IMG/VR virus record: IMGVR_UViG_3300010412_000081
Location: 1-23,886 of that record
Direction: 5' to 3' (one strand)
Length of the DNA: 23,886 bases
Source of the DNA: a virus
How positions within the stretch are numbered: the first letter of the stretch is position 1; each line of letters starts with the position of its first letter. The position numbers and the translations under genes are program-made. The notes under the pieces are model-generated. The model was not told where the DNA came from. It saw nothing but the letters and a program-made list of their open reading frames with translations, and ran no database searches. This document shows, one piece after another, positions 8,028 to 15,663 of this stretch.

Positions 8028-8030
8028 TTA

Positions 8031-8402
8031 TCAATATTCTTTATAAACGGCGTGTCCTGCTTCTACTAACAATGTGGCTACATCTTTTTCAGATTCAGTT
8101 ACACCATCATCAATAACAACTTCAGCCAACCAGCGGCCATACTTGTCTTTACGATCCTTGTGAGTACGAATAAGAACTTCAGTTCCAACAGGAAGCAGAT
8201 TTTCAACAAACTCTTTTGCTTTTAGACCTTCCTGTCTTTCTTCACCACGAAGTTCCCAAGCATCAATACCCCATAGGCGAATTGGTTCATTGATCAACCA
8301 GGTCTTACAACCCAGGTCAATATCAAAACGAATGGAATCACCATCATAAACAGACGCAACAACTGCTCGGTAAACATATAAGTCTGTATCTTTCAATGTC
8401 AT
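8031..8402 (-). CDS. staphylococcal nuclease (SNase/TNase) homologue
   Basis: Predicted calcium-dependent nuclease of the thermonuclease family. The 123 residues cover one SNase OB-fold domain. Motifs in order: VYDGDS (19-23) with the metal aspartates, RLWGIDAWE (42-50) giving the catalytic Arg42, Asp47 and Glu50, and DKYGRW (86-91) giving Arg90. All catalytic positions of the S. aureus enzyme therefore have counterparts. There is no signal peptide, so it should act in the host cytoplasm, possibly on host DNA or RNA. The ATG overlaps the stop of the preceding ORF as ATGA, with GGGAG 9 bases upstream. Confidence 0.85.
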   Translation of the reverse strand: MTLKDTDLYVYRAVVASVYDGDSIRFDIDLGCKTWLINEPIRLWGIDAWELRGEERQEGLKAKEFVENLLPVGTEVLIRTHKDRKDKYGRWLAEVVIDDGVTESEKDVATLLVEAGHAVYKEY

Positions 8403-8626
8403 TTTATTTTTCTCCCTTTACTATCGTAATATGATCTTCTAATATTTTGATATTTGGTGTATTCTTCCAACCATATTTCAGCACTCTCCGTTGTAAAGAA
8501 ATGTTCTTCCACTGGTGAGATTTGCATCCAACCAGATTCAGGAAAATACTCCTCTACAACATAAGTTCCATATTCAGTTTCAGATTGATATGGAACTATT
8601 CTATATCTAGGTGTTTTTTTGTTCAT
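8399..8626 (-). CDS. hypothetical 75-aa protein
   Basis: Not recognised. Small soluble protein rich in Tyr and Glu (YRIVPYQSETEYGTYVVEEY), probably a compact alpha/beta fold with a basic tail ending KGRKIK. The tyrosine-rich N-terminus plus SAEIWLEEY helix loosely resembles small phage proteins of the DUF-type that fold as a beta sheet and helix, but no family can be assigned. It overlaps the upstream ORF by 20 bases and the nuclease start by 4, so it belongs to the same operon. The ribosome site (AAAGAA) is weak, so translation may depend on coupling. Confidence 0.55.
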   Translation of the reverse strand: MNKKTPRYRIVPYQSETEYGTYVVEEYFPESGWMQISPVEEHFFTTESAEIWLEEYTKYQNIRRSYYDSKGRKIK

Positions 8627-8840
8627 GTTCTTTCATTTCTTGTCTCATTGCTTTCTCCTCCATAGTTAATGATATAAAAGCCTTTGTATTATACCATGAT
8701 GGTATTGGTACATAAAAACAACGAAACATATTTATATGAGCCAAATAAAACTCATATGATCGATACAATCCTGCTGGTTTCATTTCTTCAACTTTTCTTC
8801 CATTTCTTGTCTCACCTTTATTGATAACATGGATGGCCAT
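8607..8840 (-). CDS. hypothetical 77-aa protein
   Basis: Not recognised. It has an aromatic-rich middle (YRSYEFYLAHINMF, then CFYVPIPSWYN) and a charged C-terminal helix (MEEKAMRQEMKEHEQ). No membrane segment or signal is evident. The ATG at 8840 has no clear ribosome site, and an internal ATG at about residue 20 (MKPAGLYRS) follows a purine-rich run, so the true start is uncertain. It is first in the operon that continues to the SNase, methyltransferase and possibly beyond. Its 5' part holds one copy of a 27-base direct repeat. Confidence 0.5.
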   Translation of the reverse strand: MAIHVINKGETRNGRKVEEMKPAGLYRSYEFYLAHINMFRCFYVPIPSWYNTKAFISLTMEEKAMRQEMKEHEQKNT

Positions 8841-8965
8841 ATTTTCAACAACATTCTTAAACCTGTGGAACCATTATAATGAAAAAATAATGTTCGGATT
8901 TTGAGATAATATAAAAAAGGTTGCTTGATTTTAGTTTTTTTCATTTCTTCAATTTTTCTTCCATT
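8778..8965. repeat. 27-base direct repeat pair
   Basis: Copies at 8778-8804 and 8939-8965 match at 26 of 27 positions, 161 bases apart. One copy is inside the 77-aa ORF and the other covers the end of the glycosyltransferase-like gene, read in a different frame. The 98-base interval 8841-8940 between the genes holds a TATAAT-like -10 at 8873-8878 without a convincing -35, and nothing else visible. Confidence 0.7.
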
Positions 8966-9948
8966 AGAGCATCAAATGTATCATAGAAATAGCCCGTAGG
9001 TGGTAAACCATCTAAGAAGATTTCTTTTACCTCTTGTAACTGTTTATTATAGTCCAAATTCTTCACTTTGTCAACAAATTCTTCAACAGAGTATACTCTT
9101 TGCCAGTCTGTTTTCACAAATCTTCCATCACTATCATATTTTGCCCAGACAAATGGAATAACATCACAAGCCAATGCTTCCACATATCTGGAAGATGTTG
9201 CTGTATTTGAATACCAGTTGAAACATAGAGTGGTTTTTGATTGTTCTAATAATGGAACAATATCTTTCATCTTGCGGAACTTTAGGTCTCTCTTGAATCC
9301 TTTGAAACTTCCAATAAATAAAGTATTCAATTCTGATTTGTGGATTCTCTTAAGGATAAGATGGCGTATGTCACCCGATGCTTTGCCGTCCACACCTTTA
9401 GACTTATCCGTGCCCCAATAGATAAAGTCTGTTGGTCTTGTATTCGATAAGAAATCAGTTTGTCGTGAATATAATCCCTTTTGTCTTTTATCATTGATGT
9501 AATACCACTTGAGCGCATGTGCTATTCCTATAAAATCAATTTCATCTATTTCTTGATAATCAAAATCAATGCCTCGCAATACCTTTTCACGATATAAACT
9601 TTCATTATCAGCACGATCAGACCGAAGAATGATTACCTTTTTATTTTTAAAATAAGGCATTATTTCTTCAATCTTCTCGTTTGATCGTTTCACACTAAGG
9701 CCGTGAAGTTTACCTGGAACCCAGTAGGTAAACTCTGCTTCAGATGGTATGACAATAACATCGGCCTTTTCTAACGCGGTATTGTCACGAATTGGTTTAT
9801 TATTGAAACCAAAGTTATAATAATAATATTCATGTTCTTTATGTCTGTTGGTATAAACTCTCAACATATCATAAAACGAATCAATAATGTCGTTTAAGGG
9901 TTCCTTATAGTTCGTTCCAGATCGCAACCGCGCTATACATATTTTCAT
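8941..9948 (-). CDS. glycosyltransferase-like protein (GT-B type, tentative)
   Basis: A 335-residue soluble protein. The C-terminal half carries a pattern typical of GT-B enzymes: TLFIGSFKG, then LLEQSKTTLCFNWYS and SSRYVEALACDVIPFVW, where the S-x-R-x-x-E-A-x-A stretch corresponds to the donor-binding E-A-x-x-x-G-x-P region. The N-terminal half has alternating strands (ADVIVIPSEAEFTYW, KVIILRSDRA). Function is inferred from that pattern only; possible acceptors are modified phage DNA bases or surface sugars. It starts by an ATGA overlap with the preceding small ORF, so the two are co-translated downstream of pstS. A non-catalytic GT-B-fold protein is the alternative. Confidence 0.5.
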   Translation of the reverse strand: MKICIARLRSGTNYKEPLNDIIDSFYDMLRVYTNRHKEHEYYYYNFGFNNKPIRDNTALEKADVIVIPSEAEFTYWVPGKLHGLSVKRSNEKIEEIMPYFKNKKVIILRSDRADNESLYREKVLRGIDFDYQEIDEIDFIGIAHALKWYYINDKRQKGLYSRQTDFLSNTRPTDFIYWGTDKSKGVDGKASGDIRHLILKRIHKSELNTLFIGSFKGFKRDLKFRKMKDIVPLLEQSKTTLCFNWYSNTATSSRYVEALACDVIPFVWAKYDSDGRFVKTDWQRVYSVEEFVDKVKNLDYNKQLQEVKEIFLDGLPPTGYFYDTFDALMEEKLKK

Positions 9949-10136
9949 TTCATCAACTCCTCCATAGATTTTTTTATATTTTCTGGAATATCAACAGTAG
10001 AACCAATTTTCGTGTTCATTATTTTCTTCACAAAACAAACAATTAAATTACTTGATATATCTTTATATGGATACTTGATATAAAAAACGCCGGTATCAGT
10101 TTTAGTAAAATCACACACCCCCTTACAATATTTCAT
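9945..10136 (-). CDS. hypothetical 63-aa protein
   Basis: Not recognised. It has an N-terminal part with three cysteines (MKYCKGVCDF, then IVCFVKKIM) and a helical C-terminus (PENIKKSMEELMK). It lies 6 bases after pstS and overlaps the next gene start by ATGA, which supports real translation in a pstS operon. The ribosome site AGGAAAG lies within the end of pstS. Confidence 0.5.
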   Translation of the reverse strand: MKYCKGVCDFTKTDTGVFYIKYPYKDISSNLIVCFVKKIMNTKIGSTVDIPENIKKSMEELMK

Positions 10137-10142
10137 TATGTT

Positions 10143-11135
10143 TTACTTTCCTATGTTTCTCAATGGAGCAAGTTGTGGTAAAGGAACCAGTCCTTTATCT
10201 GCTAAATAACCATCAGGACCGATTGTCTTTTTGTTATAATAAGTATCAAGAAACTCTTTCAATCCAGGAATAGCACCAAAATGTTGATTCTTGAAGTAAA
10301 CAAACAGAGGACGCGCGCCTTCATACTTACCTGTTGAAATGTTTTCATATGTTGGTTCTATGTTATCAATAGCAACACCACGAATAACATTTGTGTTATT
10401 ATCAAGATAAGAGAATCCAAAAACACCAACAGCATTCTTGTTGTTTGTCAGTTTTTGAATGATAAGATTATCATTTTCACCCGCTTCAATATAAGCACCA
10501 TCTTCTCGCATTGATTTCCATGCCTTTTCAAAAACATCTTTTGGGAGTGCCTTCATAGCAGGAATCTTCTTTGCTCCAACTTCCATAAACAGTTCATGGA
10601 ATGAATCGCGAGTTCCAGAAGTTGGTGGTGGACCTAAAACTTCAATGGCTGTTTGTGGTAATGATGAGTCAATATCAGACCATTTCTTATATGGATTTGG
10701 AATCAACTTTCCATCTTTACCAGGAACTTCTCGGGCAAGAGCAAGAAACACCTGGTCCATAGTTAGACTAAACTTGGGTCCATTTTTTGATTGTACTAAT
10801 ACAATACCATCAATACCAATCTTCATTTCTGTAAGAGCAAGCACACCATTATCACGACATTGTTTCCATTCAGAATCCTTGATCATACGAGAAGCATCTG
10901 TAGCGTCGGGTGTACCAGAACCAACACCAGCACAGAATAACTTCATTCCCCCACCAGTGCCTGTTGATTCAACAATAGGTGCTTTGAACTTAGTTGCTTT
11001 CGCAAAATGTTCTGCTACCACTGTAGTAAAAGGGTAAACTGTAGAAGAACCTACAATTCTAATAGTATCTCTTGCCAATGCTGGAGTGGCAAGAAGTGAA
11101 AGACCAATAATCAACGCGATAGTTTGTTTTTTCAT
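10143..11135 (-). CDS. pstS: phosphate-binding protein PstS
   Basis: Periplasmic phosphate-binding protein of the Pst ABC transporter, here a phage-carried auxiliary gene that would raise phosphate uptake by the infected cell. The 330 residues open with a Sec signal peptide (MKK, hydrophobic core to LLATPALA, cleavage after ALA near residue 21). Phosphate-binding motifs follow: GSSTVYP, STGTGGGMK, DATDASR and the late SGTRD. Length is normal for the family. ATG 11135 has AGGAG 8 bases upstream. The only Pho-box-like site in the window in good promoter register is directly upstream, implying control by host PhoB. No pstA, pstB or pstC is nearby, so it must work with the host permease. Confidence 0.95.
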   Translation of the reverse strand: MKKQTIALIIGLSLLATPALARDTIRIVGSSTVYPFTTVVAEHFAKATKFKAPIVESTGTGGGMKLFCAGVGSGTPDATDASRMIKDSEWKQCRDNGVLALTEMKIGIDGIVLVQSKNGPKFSLTMDQVFLALAREVPGKDGKLIPNPYKKWSDIDSSLPQTAIEVLGPPPTSGTRDSFHELFMEVGAKKIPAMKALPKDVFEKAWKSMREDGAYIEAGENDNLIIQKLTNNKNAVGVFGFSYLDNNTNVIRGVAIDNIEPTYENISTGKYEGARPLFVYFKNQHFGAIPGLKEFLDTYYNKKTIGPDGYLADKGLVPLPQLAPLRNIGK

Positions 11136-11165
11136 ACAAAATCTCCTCTGTTTGATGAAAACAGA

Positions 11166-11200
11166 AGTATATCATAGTTTTGTGACATTATTATGACGAT
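11166..11200 (-). promoter_or_regulatory. Pho-box-like promoter for pstS
   Basis: Two direct repeats, CGTCAT and TGTCAC, begin 11 bases apart on the minus strand (CGTCA at 11194-11198 and TGTCA at 11183-11187), as in the E. coli Pho box CTGTCATAAATCTGTCACAT. A TATACT -10 (11166-11171) lies 11 bases past the second repeat. The site overlaps the last codons of the preceding ORF and leaves a leader of about 25 bases. Confidence 0.7.
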
Positions 11201-11369
11201 TCCATTTTTCTTCTAAGTTTTTTGATATAAAGTTATTCATATTATAGAGTATAATATTATTGGGTCTAACACAACATAACCATTCCCATCTAATGTTATT
11301 AGTTATTAGATGTTCTGTTTTTACTGATGAAAACCATGGAGCATCATATTTCAAAGGAACTGGTTTCAT
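11172..11369 (-). CDS. hypothetical 65-aa protein
   Basis: Not recognised. It contains two Trp-rich spots (APWFSSV, RWEWLCCVRPNN) and an asparagine-rich tail. The ATG overlaps the stop of the PLP-like gene as ATGA and has GGGAG upstream, which supports translation. Its last codons coincide with the Pho-box-like site of pstS, so coding and regulatory information overlap here. Confidence 0.5.
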   Translation of the reverse strand: MKPVPLKYDAPWFSSVKTEHLITNNIRWEWLCCVRPNNIILYNMNNFISKNLEEKWNRHNNVTKL

Positions 11370-12196
11370 TTCACTTCTCCCGCCACATTCCAGAATAATA
11401 CAGTTTTAGGACGGCCCATTTTTGAATGCCAATCTAACATAGGTTGCCATGCTTTAGCATCATATGTTGAACATGAGTTGAACGGTGGGGCTTCTTCCTT
11501 CTTTACTGATTGTTTGAAGTTGTATTTTGACTTGTGGTATATTGCTCGTCCGATTTCATGTTCTGACATTGTGTGTCCGACAGATACGACATGAACTTCT
11601 GCATTTGGAAAGGCCATTTGTAAAGATCGTGTAAGAGTCCCGCTTGAACCAACAGACCACACTTGATCAGGTTGCACGCCCAGGCTTCTTGCAACTTTGA
11701 TAAGTGATCCAAATACTGTGGGATGCTCCAATCCAATGGGGAGCAAGCATCTTGTTTCTGGTCGTTCTGCAACATAATCTTTAGCCCTTTTCTCTGTTAC
11801 GTTTAGCATTCCATTTGGTACCCATCTAAAATCAGCACCAAGTTTTATTGCTTTCTTCTGATAGGGATGAAGTTTATCTAAAGCCCTTTCAGCCATAAAA
11901 ATAACTGCGCGCTTATTATAAAGACCGCACACATATGGTAACGATATCTGTGCATAACCTGTAGCAGGCGATGAACCATAAACCCACTCCTCAATATGTT
12001 CATTGTTTCTAATGAGATAATCAGCGGCTCTTGCTTTTGTTCCTACTTCTAACAAATCATCACGAACAACTAATATATCATCATGCATTCTCAACACTGG
12101 AGGTGGGTTTGGATCAACCCAATCCTTCACAAGTTCTAAATAGGATTCTGCTTGCTCTTTCTGAAATGATTTTTCAACAAACAGGGATAACAACAA
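11366..12196 (-). CDS. PLP-dependent enzyme-like protein, tryptophan synthase beta fold (fold type II)
   Basis: Resembles the D-cysteine desulfhydrase/ACC deaminase branch of fold type II pyridoxal phosphate enzymes. RDDLLEVGTKARAADYL (45-61) parallels RDDL-x-GGNK-x-R-K-L-x-Y, with Lys54 as the PLP lysine. GSSPATGYAQ (74-83) parallels the GGxQSNHxRQ loop, and VGSSGTLTRSL (182-192) parallels the phosphate-binding GSGGT loop. The reaction cannot be predicted: the N, S and H residues of the substrate loop differ. At most 276 aa, it is shorter than usual. The start is uncertain: the first in-frame candidates at 12196 and 12193 are TTG codons inside the preceding gene, with poor ribosome sites. 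It overlaps a SLOG gene upstream and a small ORF downstream. Confidence 0.6.
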   Translation of the reverse strand: MLLSLFVEKSFQKEQAESYLELVKDWVDPNPPPVLRMHDDILVVRDDLLEVGTKARAADYLIRNNEHIEEWVYGSSPATGYAQISLPYVCGLYNKRAVIFMAERALDKLHPYQKKAIKLGADFRWVPNGMLNVTEKRAKDYVAERPETRCLLPIGLEHPTVFGSLIKVARSLGVQPDQVWSVGSSGTLTRSLQMAFPNAEVHVVSVGHTMSEHEIGRAIYHKSKYNFKQSVKKEEAPPFNSCSTYDAKAWQPMLDWHSKMGRPKTVLFWNVAGEVK

Positions 12197-12524
12197 GATG
12201 ACACTTCTTATTTTTCTTTTGCATATAATCCATCATATGTTTAGTTCCTTTTGATGACCCATCCCAAATAGCAATCAAAGCATCAGCATAATCACCCATT
12301 TTACAGTTTCTCATTATTGGAGCCTTTTTCCCATACTTTTTATAATCAGGTAAGTATCTTCTTTTTGGTATATTATTCTCTAAAGCATAAAGTTCACCCA
12401 ACTGATCAACACCTTCAGCACCACCACTTACAATCTCACTTATATCAAAACCAGATCGTTTGATAGCAGCAGCAACAACTCCATAATCAAGTATTTTTCG
12501 TGAACCTGCTACAATCACTTTCAT
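12174..12524 (-). CDS. SLOG-superfamily protein (DUF2493/YspA-like)
   Basis: A 116-residue Rossmann-like protein with the features of the DUF2493/YspA group of the SLOG superfamily, thought to bind nucleotide or ADP-ribose-type ligands. Motifs: VIVAGSR (3-9), IVSGGAEGVDQLGELYA (31-47), a basic patch with MRNCKM, then YADALIAIWDGSSKGT (79-94). The whole domain is present. In bacteria such proteins occur in conflict and signalling systems; in phages they are often single genes of unknown role. It overlaps the Tat-signal gene by ATGA and the PLP-like gene by 23 bases, so all three are probably co-expressed. Confidence 0.75.
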   Translation of the reverse strand: MKVIVAGSRKILDYGVVAAAIKRSGFDISEIVSGGAEGVDQLGELYALENNIPKRRYLPDYKKYGKKAPIMRNCKMGDYADALIAIWDGSSKGTKHMMDYMQKKNKKCHLVVIPVC

Positions 12525-12844
12525 TTTTCAATATTGTCATAAATAATATCTGGTGCGGGTAGAGGTTCATAATGTCTAAATTGATTTTCGCCAATAACGA
12601 ATGAAGTTATTTGCGGCTTATCGCCAATTCCGCGTTCATGTAACATTGTATTACTAAATCGCAATGAAGTATCAATCCACTCTTTTTCACCATCCCACAC
12701 CTCAAGCGCACCATTTTCGTTTACTCTTGTTGCGCCTTTATCTAACTTTTTTGGTTGTTCTGCTTTCGCAGACTTTGTTTGAGGAACAACACTTGTAGCA
12801 GCAACAGCAGCACCGCCAAAAAATAATGATCTTCGTGATAACAT
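12521..12844 (-). CDS. small exported protein with Tat-type signal peptide
   Basis: Not assigned to a family. With start 12844 it has 107 residues. The first about 30 form a classic twin-arginine signal: LSRRSLFFGG, an Ala/Val-rich core, then SAKA as a likely peptidase site. The mature part (DKGATRVNENGALEVWDGEKEW onward in pieces) is hydrophilic without cysteines and ends EPLPAPDIIYDNIEK. Tat exports folded proteins, so a periplasmic role during infection is implied. ATG 12844 follows AAAGGTG by 6 bases; a GTG at 12853 sits within that ribosome site. It begins directly after gp46 and overlaps the SLOG gene. Confidence 0.65.
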   Translation of the reverse strand: MLSRRSLFFGGAAVAATSVVPQTKSAKAEQPKKLDKGATRVNENGALEVWDGEKEWIDTSLRFSNTMLHERGIGDKPQITSFVIGENQFRHYEPLPAPDIIYDNIEK

Positions 12845-12855
12845 ATTATTCACCT

Positions 12856-14577
12856 TTATTCTACCATCCTTGTAAAATCTTTGATTTTTTCAAATCTAAT
12901 GACTTTCTTGAACTTATCAATCAACTGATCTTGCTTGTGACTGATGATGAACGTATTTGTATTCTCTTTCATTGAAAACATAATCTTGATAAACTCGTCC
13001 GTACCAGAAACATCTAGAGAACTATCAAATATTTCATCCAGTATCAATAGATTTGTATTGACACTGTTCTTTACCTTGGCGAGATTACGCCAAGCAAATA
13101 GAATAGCAAGATTGATACGAAACTTCTCTCCTTCAGAAAAGTTATGATAAGAAAAAATATCACGATAACGAGATTTGATTGTTTCCTCAAACTGCTCATT
13201 GATTTCAAAGTTTACAAAAAATCCCATTTGTGAAAGATAGTAGTTGATAGATTTATTCAACACCGGTAAATATTTTTTGATGATCTTGGCTTTGATACCT
13301 TCATCTTTCAACAAACCTATTGATGTTTCAATATACTGTCTTTCATTCAATATTTCTTCTCTCTCCTCATTCAATCTTTTGATATCAGCATTTACAATCG
13401 CAAGTTCTTTTTCATTTTCTTCAATAAGTCTACCTGTATCAGATGATTTCATATTCTTCAGTTTATCAATCAACTCTTCCATATGACTGTATAAAGAATA
13501 TCTCTTGGCACCCAACAATGCTATTTCACTTTTGATTCTTTCCTTTTGTTTGAGATTGTTATTTAGTTCATCAATATTATCTACACATGCTCCTATTTCT
13601 TTTTTCAGTTTTTCCATACCAGTTTCATAATCTCTGATCTTTATTTCATTCTTATTTATGATATCCTTTTTGAAATCTTCATCTATTATTTGTTCACAGG
13701 TTGGGCAATAATCATTGAACCCATAAAATGTCAAATGCTTATGGCTCTTTCTATGATTTGTTTCAATCTTAGAATGAAGCACCAGAAGTTGATGGTGTTT
13801 ATTTTTCATTTTCTTCAGTTTATCTTCATCAATAGATAAACTATCTGCTTCTTTATATTTGATATCAACATCTTTATCAAGTTGTGCTAAATCTTCTCTC
13901 ACATGTGAGATTTGACTTTCTATATGAGCAATGTTATTTGCTGTGTTCTTATGTAATGATTCCAGTGTTTTTTCAATAAACGTTTTCTTTTCTTCCTTAC
14001 CTAGGAACTCAAGTTTATTCTTTTCATATTTCTCTTTATTGATTTGTGATTCCTTTTTCACAAGAATGTTCATTGTGGAAAAGATACCAATGTCTAATAG
14101 TTCTTCAATGATGCCCCTGCGATCCGCTTTAGATAGTCGCATAAACGGAATATATTCTGCTGAACCTAAGATTACAATCTGTGTAAAAACTTTATAGTTC
14201 ATACGCAAAATATTCTTTTCAAGTTCCTCCTGATAATCTTTCATATTTGCTGCTTGATTTAGCAATGTTCCATTACAATATATCTCAAAAATATTGGGCT
14301 TCATGCCTCGTATAATCTTATATGATCTACTATTGTTTGTAAACTCTATTTCAACAATACATTCTTTTTCATTGATTGAGTTGATCAGTTTAGGTTTATT
14401 GATATCACGAAAGGGGCGACCAAACAAAACAAATGTCAGAGCATCCAATATTGTTGATTTGCCTGCACCATTCTTTCCAATGAATAATACATTTTGATGT
14501 TCATCAAGTTTCACTTCAATAAATGAGTTGCCCGTTGAAAGGAAGTTCTTCCAACGGATTTTTCTAAAAACTAAAAT
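12856..14577 (-). CDS. 46: gp46-like recombination endonuclease subunit (Rad50/SbcC type)
   Basis: ATPase subunit of the gp46-gp47 complex that resects DNA ends for recombination-dependent replication and helps degrade host DNA. With the start at 14577 it has 573 residues (T4 gp46: 560). Motifs: Walker A GKNGAGKS (34-41), a long coiled coil with the zinc hook CPTC (291-294), ABC signature FSEGEK (480-485), Walker B LLILDE (510-515), and a terminal IISHK. The first in-frame standard start is GTG 14514, but it would remove the first strand. Residues RKIRWKNFLSTGN before it match T4 gp46 (NRVKYKNIMSVGQ). The only codon fitting the GGAGGA ribosome site is ATT at 14577-14575. TGA TAG stops in the same frame lie just upstream. 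Confidence 0.9.
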   Translation of the reverse strand: MLVFRKIRWKNFLSTGNSFIEVKLDEHQNVLFIGKNGAGKSTILDALTFVLFGRPFRDINKPKLINSINEKECIVEIEFTNNSRSYKIIRGMKPNIFEIYCNGTLLNQAANMKDYQEELEKNILRMNYKVFTQIVILGSAEYIPFMRLSKADRRGIIEELLDIGIFSTMNILVKKESQINKEKYEKNKLEFLGKEEKKTFIEKTLESLHKNTANNIAHIESQISHVREDLAQLDKDVDIKYKEADSLSIDEDKLKKMKNKHHQLLVLHSKIETNHRKSHKHLTFYGFNDYCPTCEQIIDEDFKKDIINKNEIKIRDYETGMEKLKKEIGACVDNIDELNNNLKQKERIKSEIALLGAKRYSLYSHMEELIDKLKNMKSSDTGRLIEENEKELAIVNADIKRLNEEREEILNERQYIETSIGLLKDEGIKAKIIKKYLPVLNKSINYYLSQMGFFVNFEINEQFEETIKSRYRDIFSYHNFSEGEKFRINLAILFAWRNLAKVKNSVNTNLLILDEIFDSSLDVSGTDEFIKIMFSMKENTNTFIISHKQDQLIDKFKKVIRFEKIKDFTRMVE

Positions 14578-14589
14578 GGCTTCCTCCTA

Positions 14590-15663
14590 TCACACCCTTA
14601 GATTATTTGCTTCAACATATATTTTCTGAATATATGATTTTAGTTTGTTGCTATCAAGATTACTATTGTTTAGACTATCAATCGTCTTATTGATTACTGA
14701 TAATGTATCTTCACTCTCATTTTCATCTTCATTTATATCATTGATATCGCCGACTGAAGCAGCACCTTCAATGACTGAAATTTCAACAGGCTCTGCTTTA
14801 TATAACATATCAAAAAACTGGTCAAAAAGATAAGGATCATTCTTCTGTACACAAAGCACCTTAGTGTACAATCCTGTGTACATTGAAAAATCTGTATTGT
14901 GTATTTTTTCCAAAATATAAGGTTGAGAATCATCATACGTCAATGTTTTGAACATATGATTTTTATTCTGATAAAATGTTACTTGTCTTGTTTCGGTATC
15001 GAAAATGTTAAAGCCTCTAGGATCATTATAATCGATCCAAGAATACTCCCCAAAAGCCCCCAAATAAGTAATATTATTCCTACTACCGCGAGTATGAAAA
15101 TGCCCAGAATAAACACGATCAAACCCATTAAAAATAGCAGGGTCCACCCCATCATCTGCCATAATTCCGCGAAAGTATTCAAAACCTTCAATCTCAAGGT
15201 GCCCCATAAGGATGTCTGCTTTTGGTTTTTTGATTGCTCCAATTGCTGCATTATAGTTAGACTCCGTAATCCATGGAATAAGTTGAATATCAAGACCAGC
15301 AATGTTGATGACTTCTGGGTCTAGATAAACTTTTATATTATCGTATTTGCCTTCAATGATTTCTGAAAGCGCATTTACTACATTTGTATTCTTATAATAG
15401 ATATCATGATTACCAGCAATCAAATGAACAGTAATGCCGCGCTGCTTTGCTGGTTCGGCAAAACATTCGCGGCAGTATTTTGCTGTGAGAAAATTCAGAT
15501 ACTTTCTGCGCTCAAAAAGATCACCCAAATGAATAACTGTATTGATACCTTGTTCTTCTATGGTATCATAAAACCATTTGAATGACTTGTCAGCATTTTG
15601 GAGCATTTGAACTGAATCGCTCCTTGCTCCAAAATGCGTATCTGTAATAAGTGCTACTTTCAT
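14590..15663 (-). CDS. 47: gp47-like recombination endonuclease subunit (Mre11/SbcD type)
   Basis: Nuclease subunit of the gp46-gp47 complex. All metallophosphoesterase motifs are visible: D8 and H10 in TDTHFG, GDLFERR (47-53), GNHD (84-87), GHLE (154-157) and GHFH (187-190). The 357 residues match T4 gp47 (about 340) with an acidic, Ser/Asn-rich extension around 310-330 before the final helix. The start ATG directly follows the TAA of the upstream gene (TAAATG), suggesting coupled translation. Its stop is followed 10 bases later by the proposed gp46 start. Confidence 0.95.
   Translation of the reverse strand: MKVALITDTHFGARSDSVQMLQNADKSFKWFYDTIEEQGINTVIHLGDLFERRKYLNFLTAKYCRECFAEPAKQRGITVHLIAGNHDIYYKNTNVVNALSEIIEGKYDNIKVYLDPEVINIAGLDIQLIPWITESNYNAAIGAIKKPKADILMGHLEIEGFEYFRGIMADDGVDPAIFNGFDRVYSGHFHTRGSRNNITYLGAFGEYSWIDYNDPRGFNIFDTETRQVTFYQNKNHMFKTLTYDDSQPYILEKIHNTDFSMYTGLYTKVLCVQKNDPYLFDQFFDMLYKAEPVEISVIEGAASVGDINDINEDENESEDTLSVINKTIDSLNNSNLDSNKLKSYIQKIYVEANNLRV

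Noticed and set aside
8729-8736. TATAAATA octamer inside the 77-aa ORF as a late promoter
   Set aside because: It is within coding sequence, about 100 bases from the next start, with no other support; probably chance in AT-rich DNA.
14979-15302. 107-residue very hydrophobic minus-strand ORF that looks like a membrane protein
   Set aside because: It lies wholly inside gp47 in another frame, where gp47 motifs are intact; no ribosome site.
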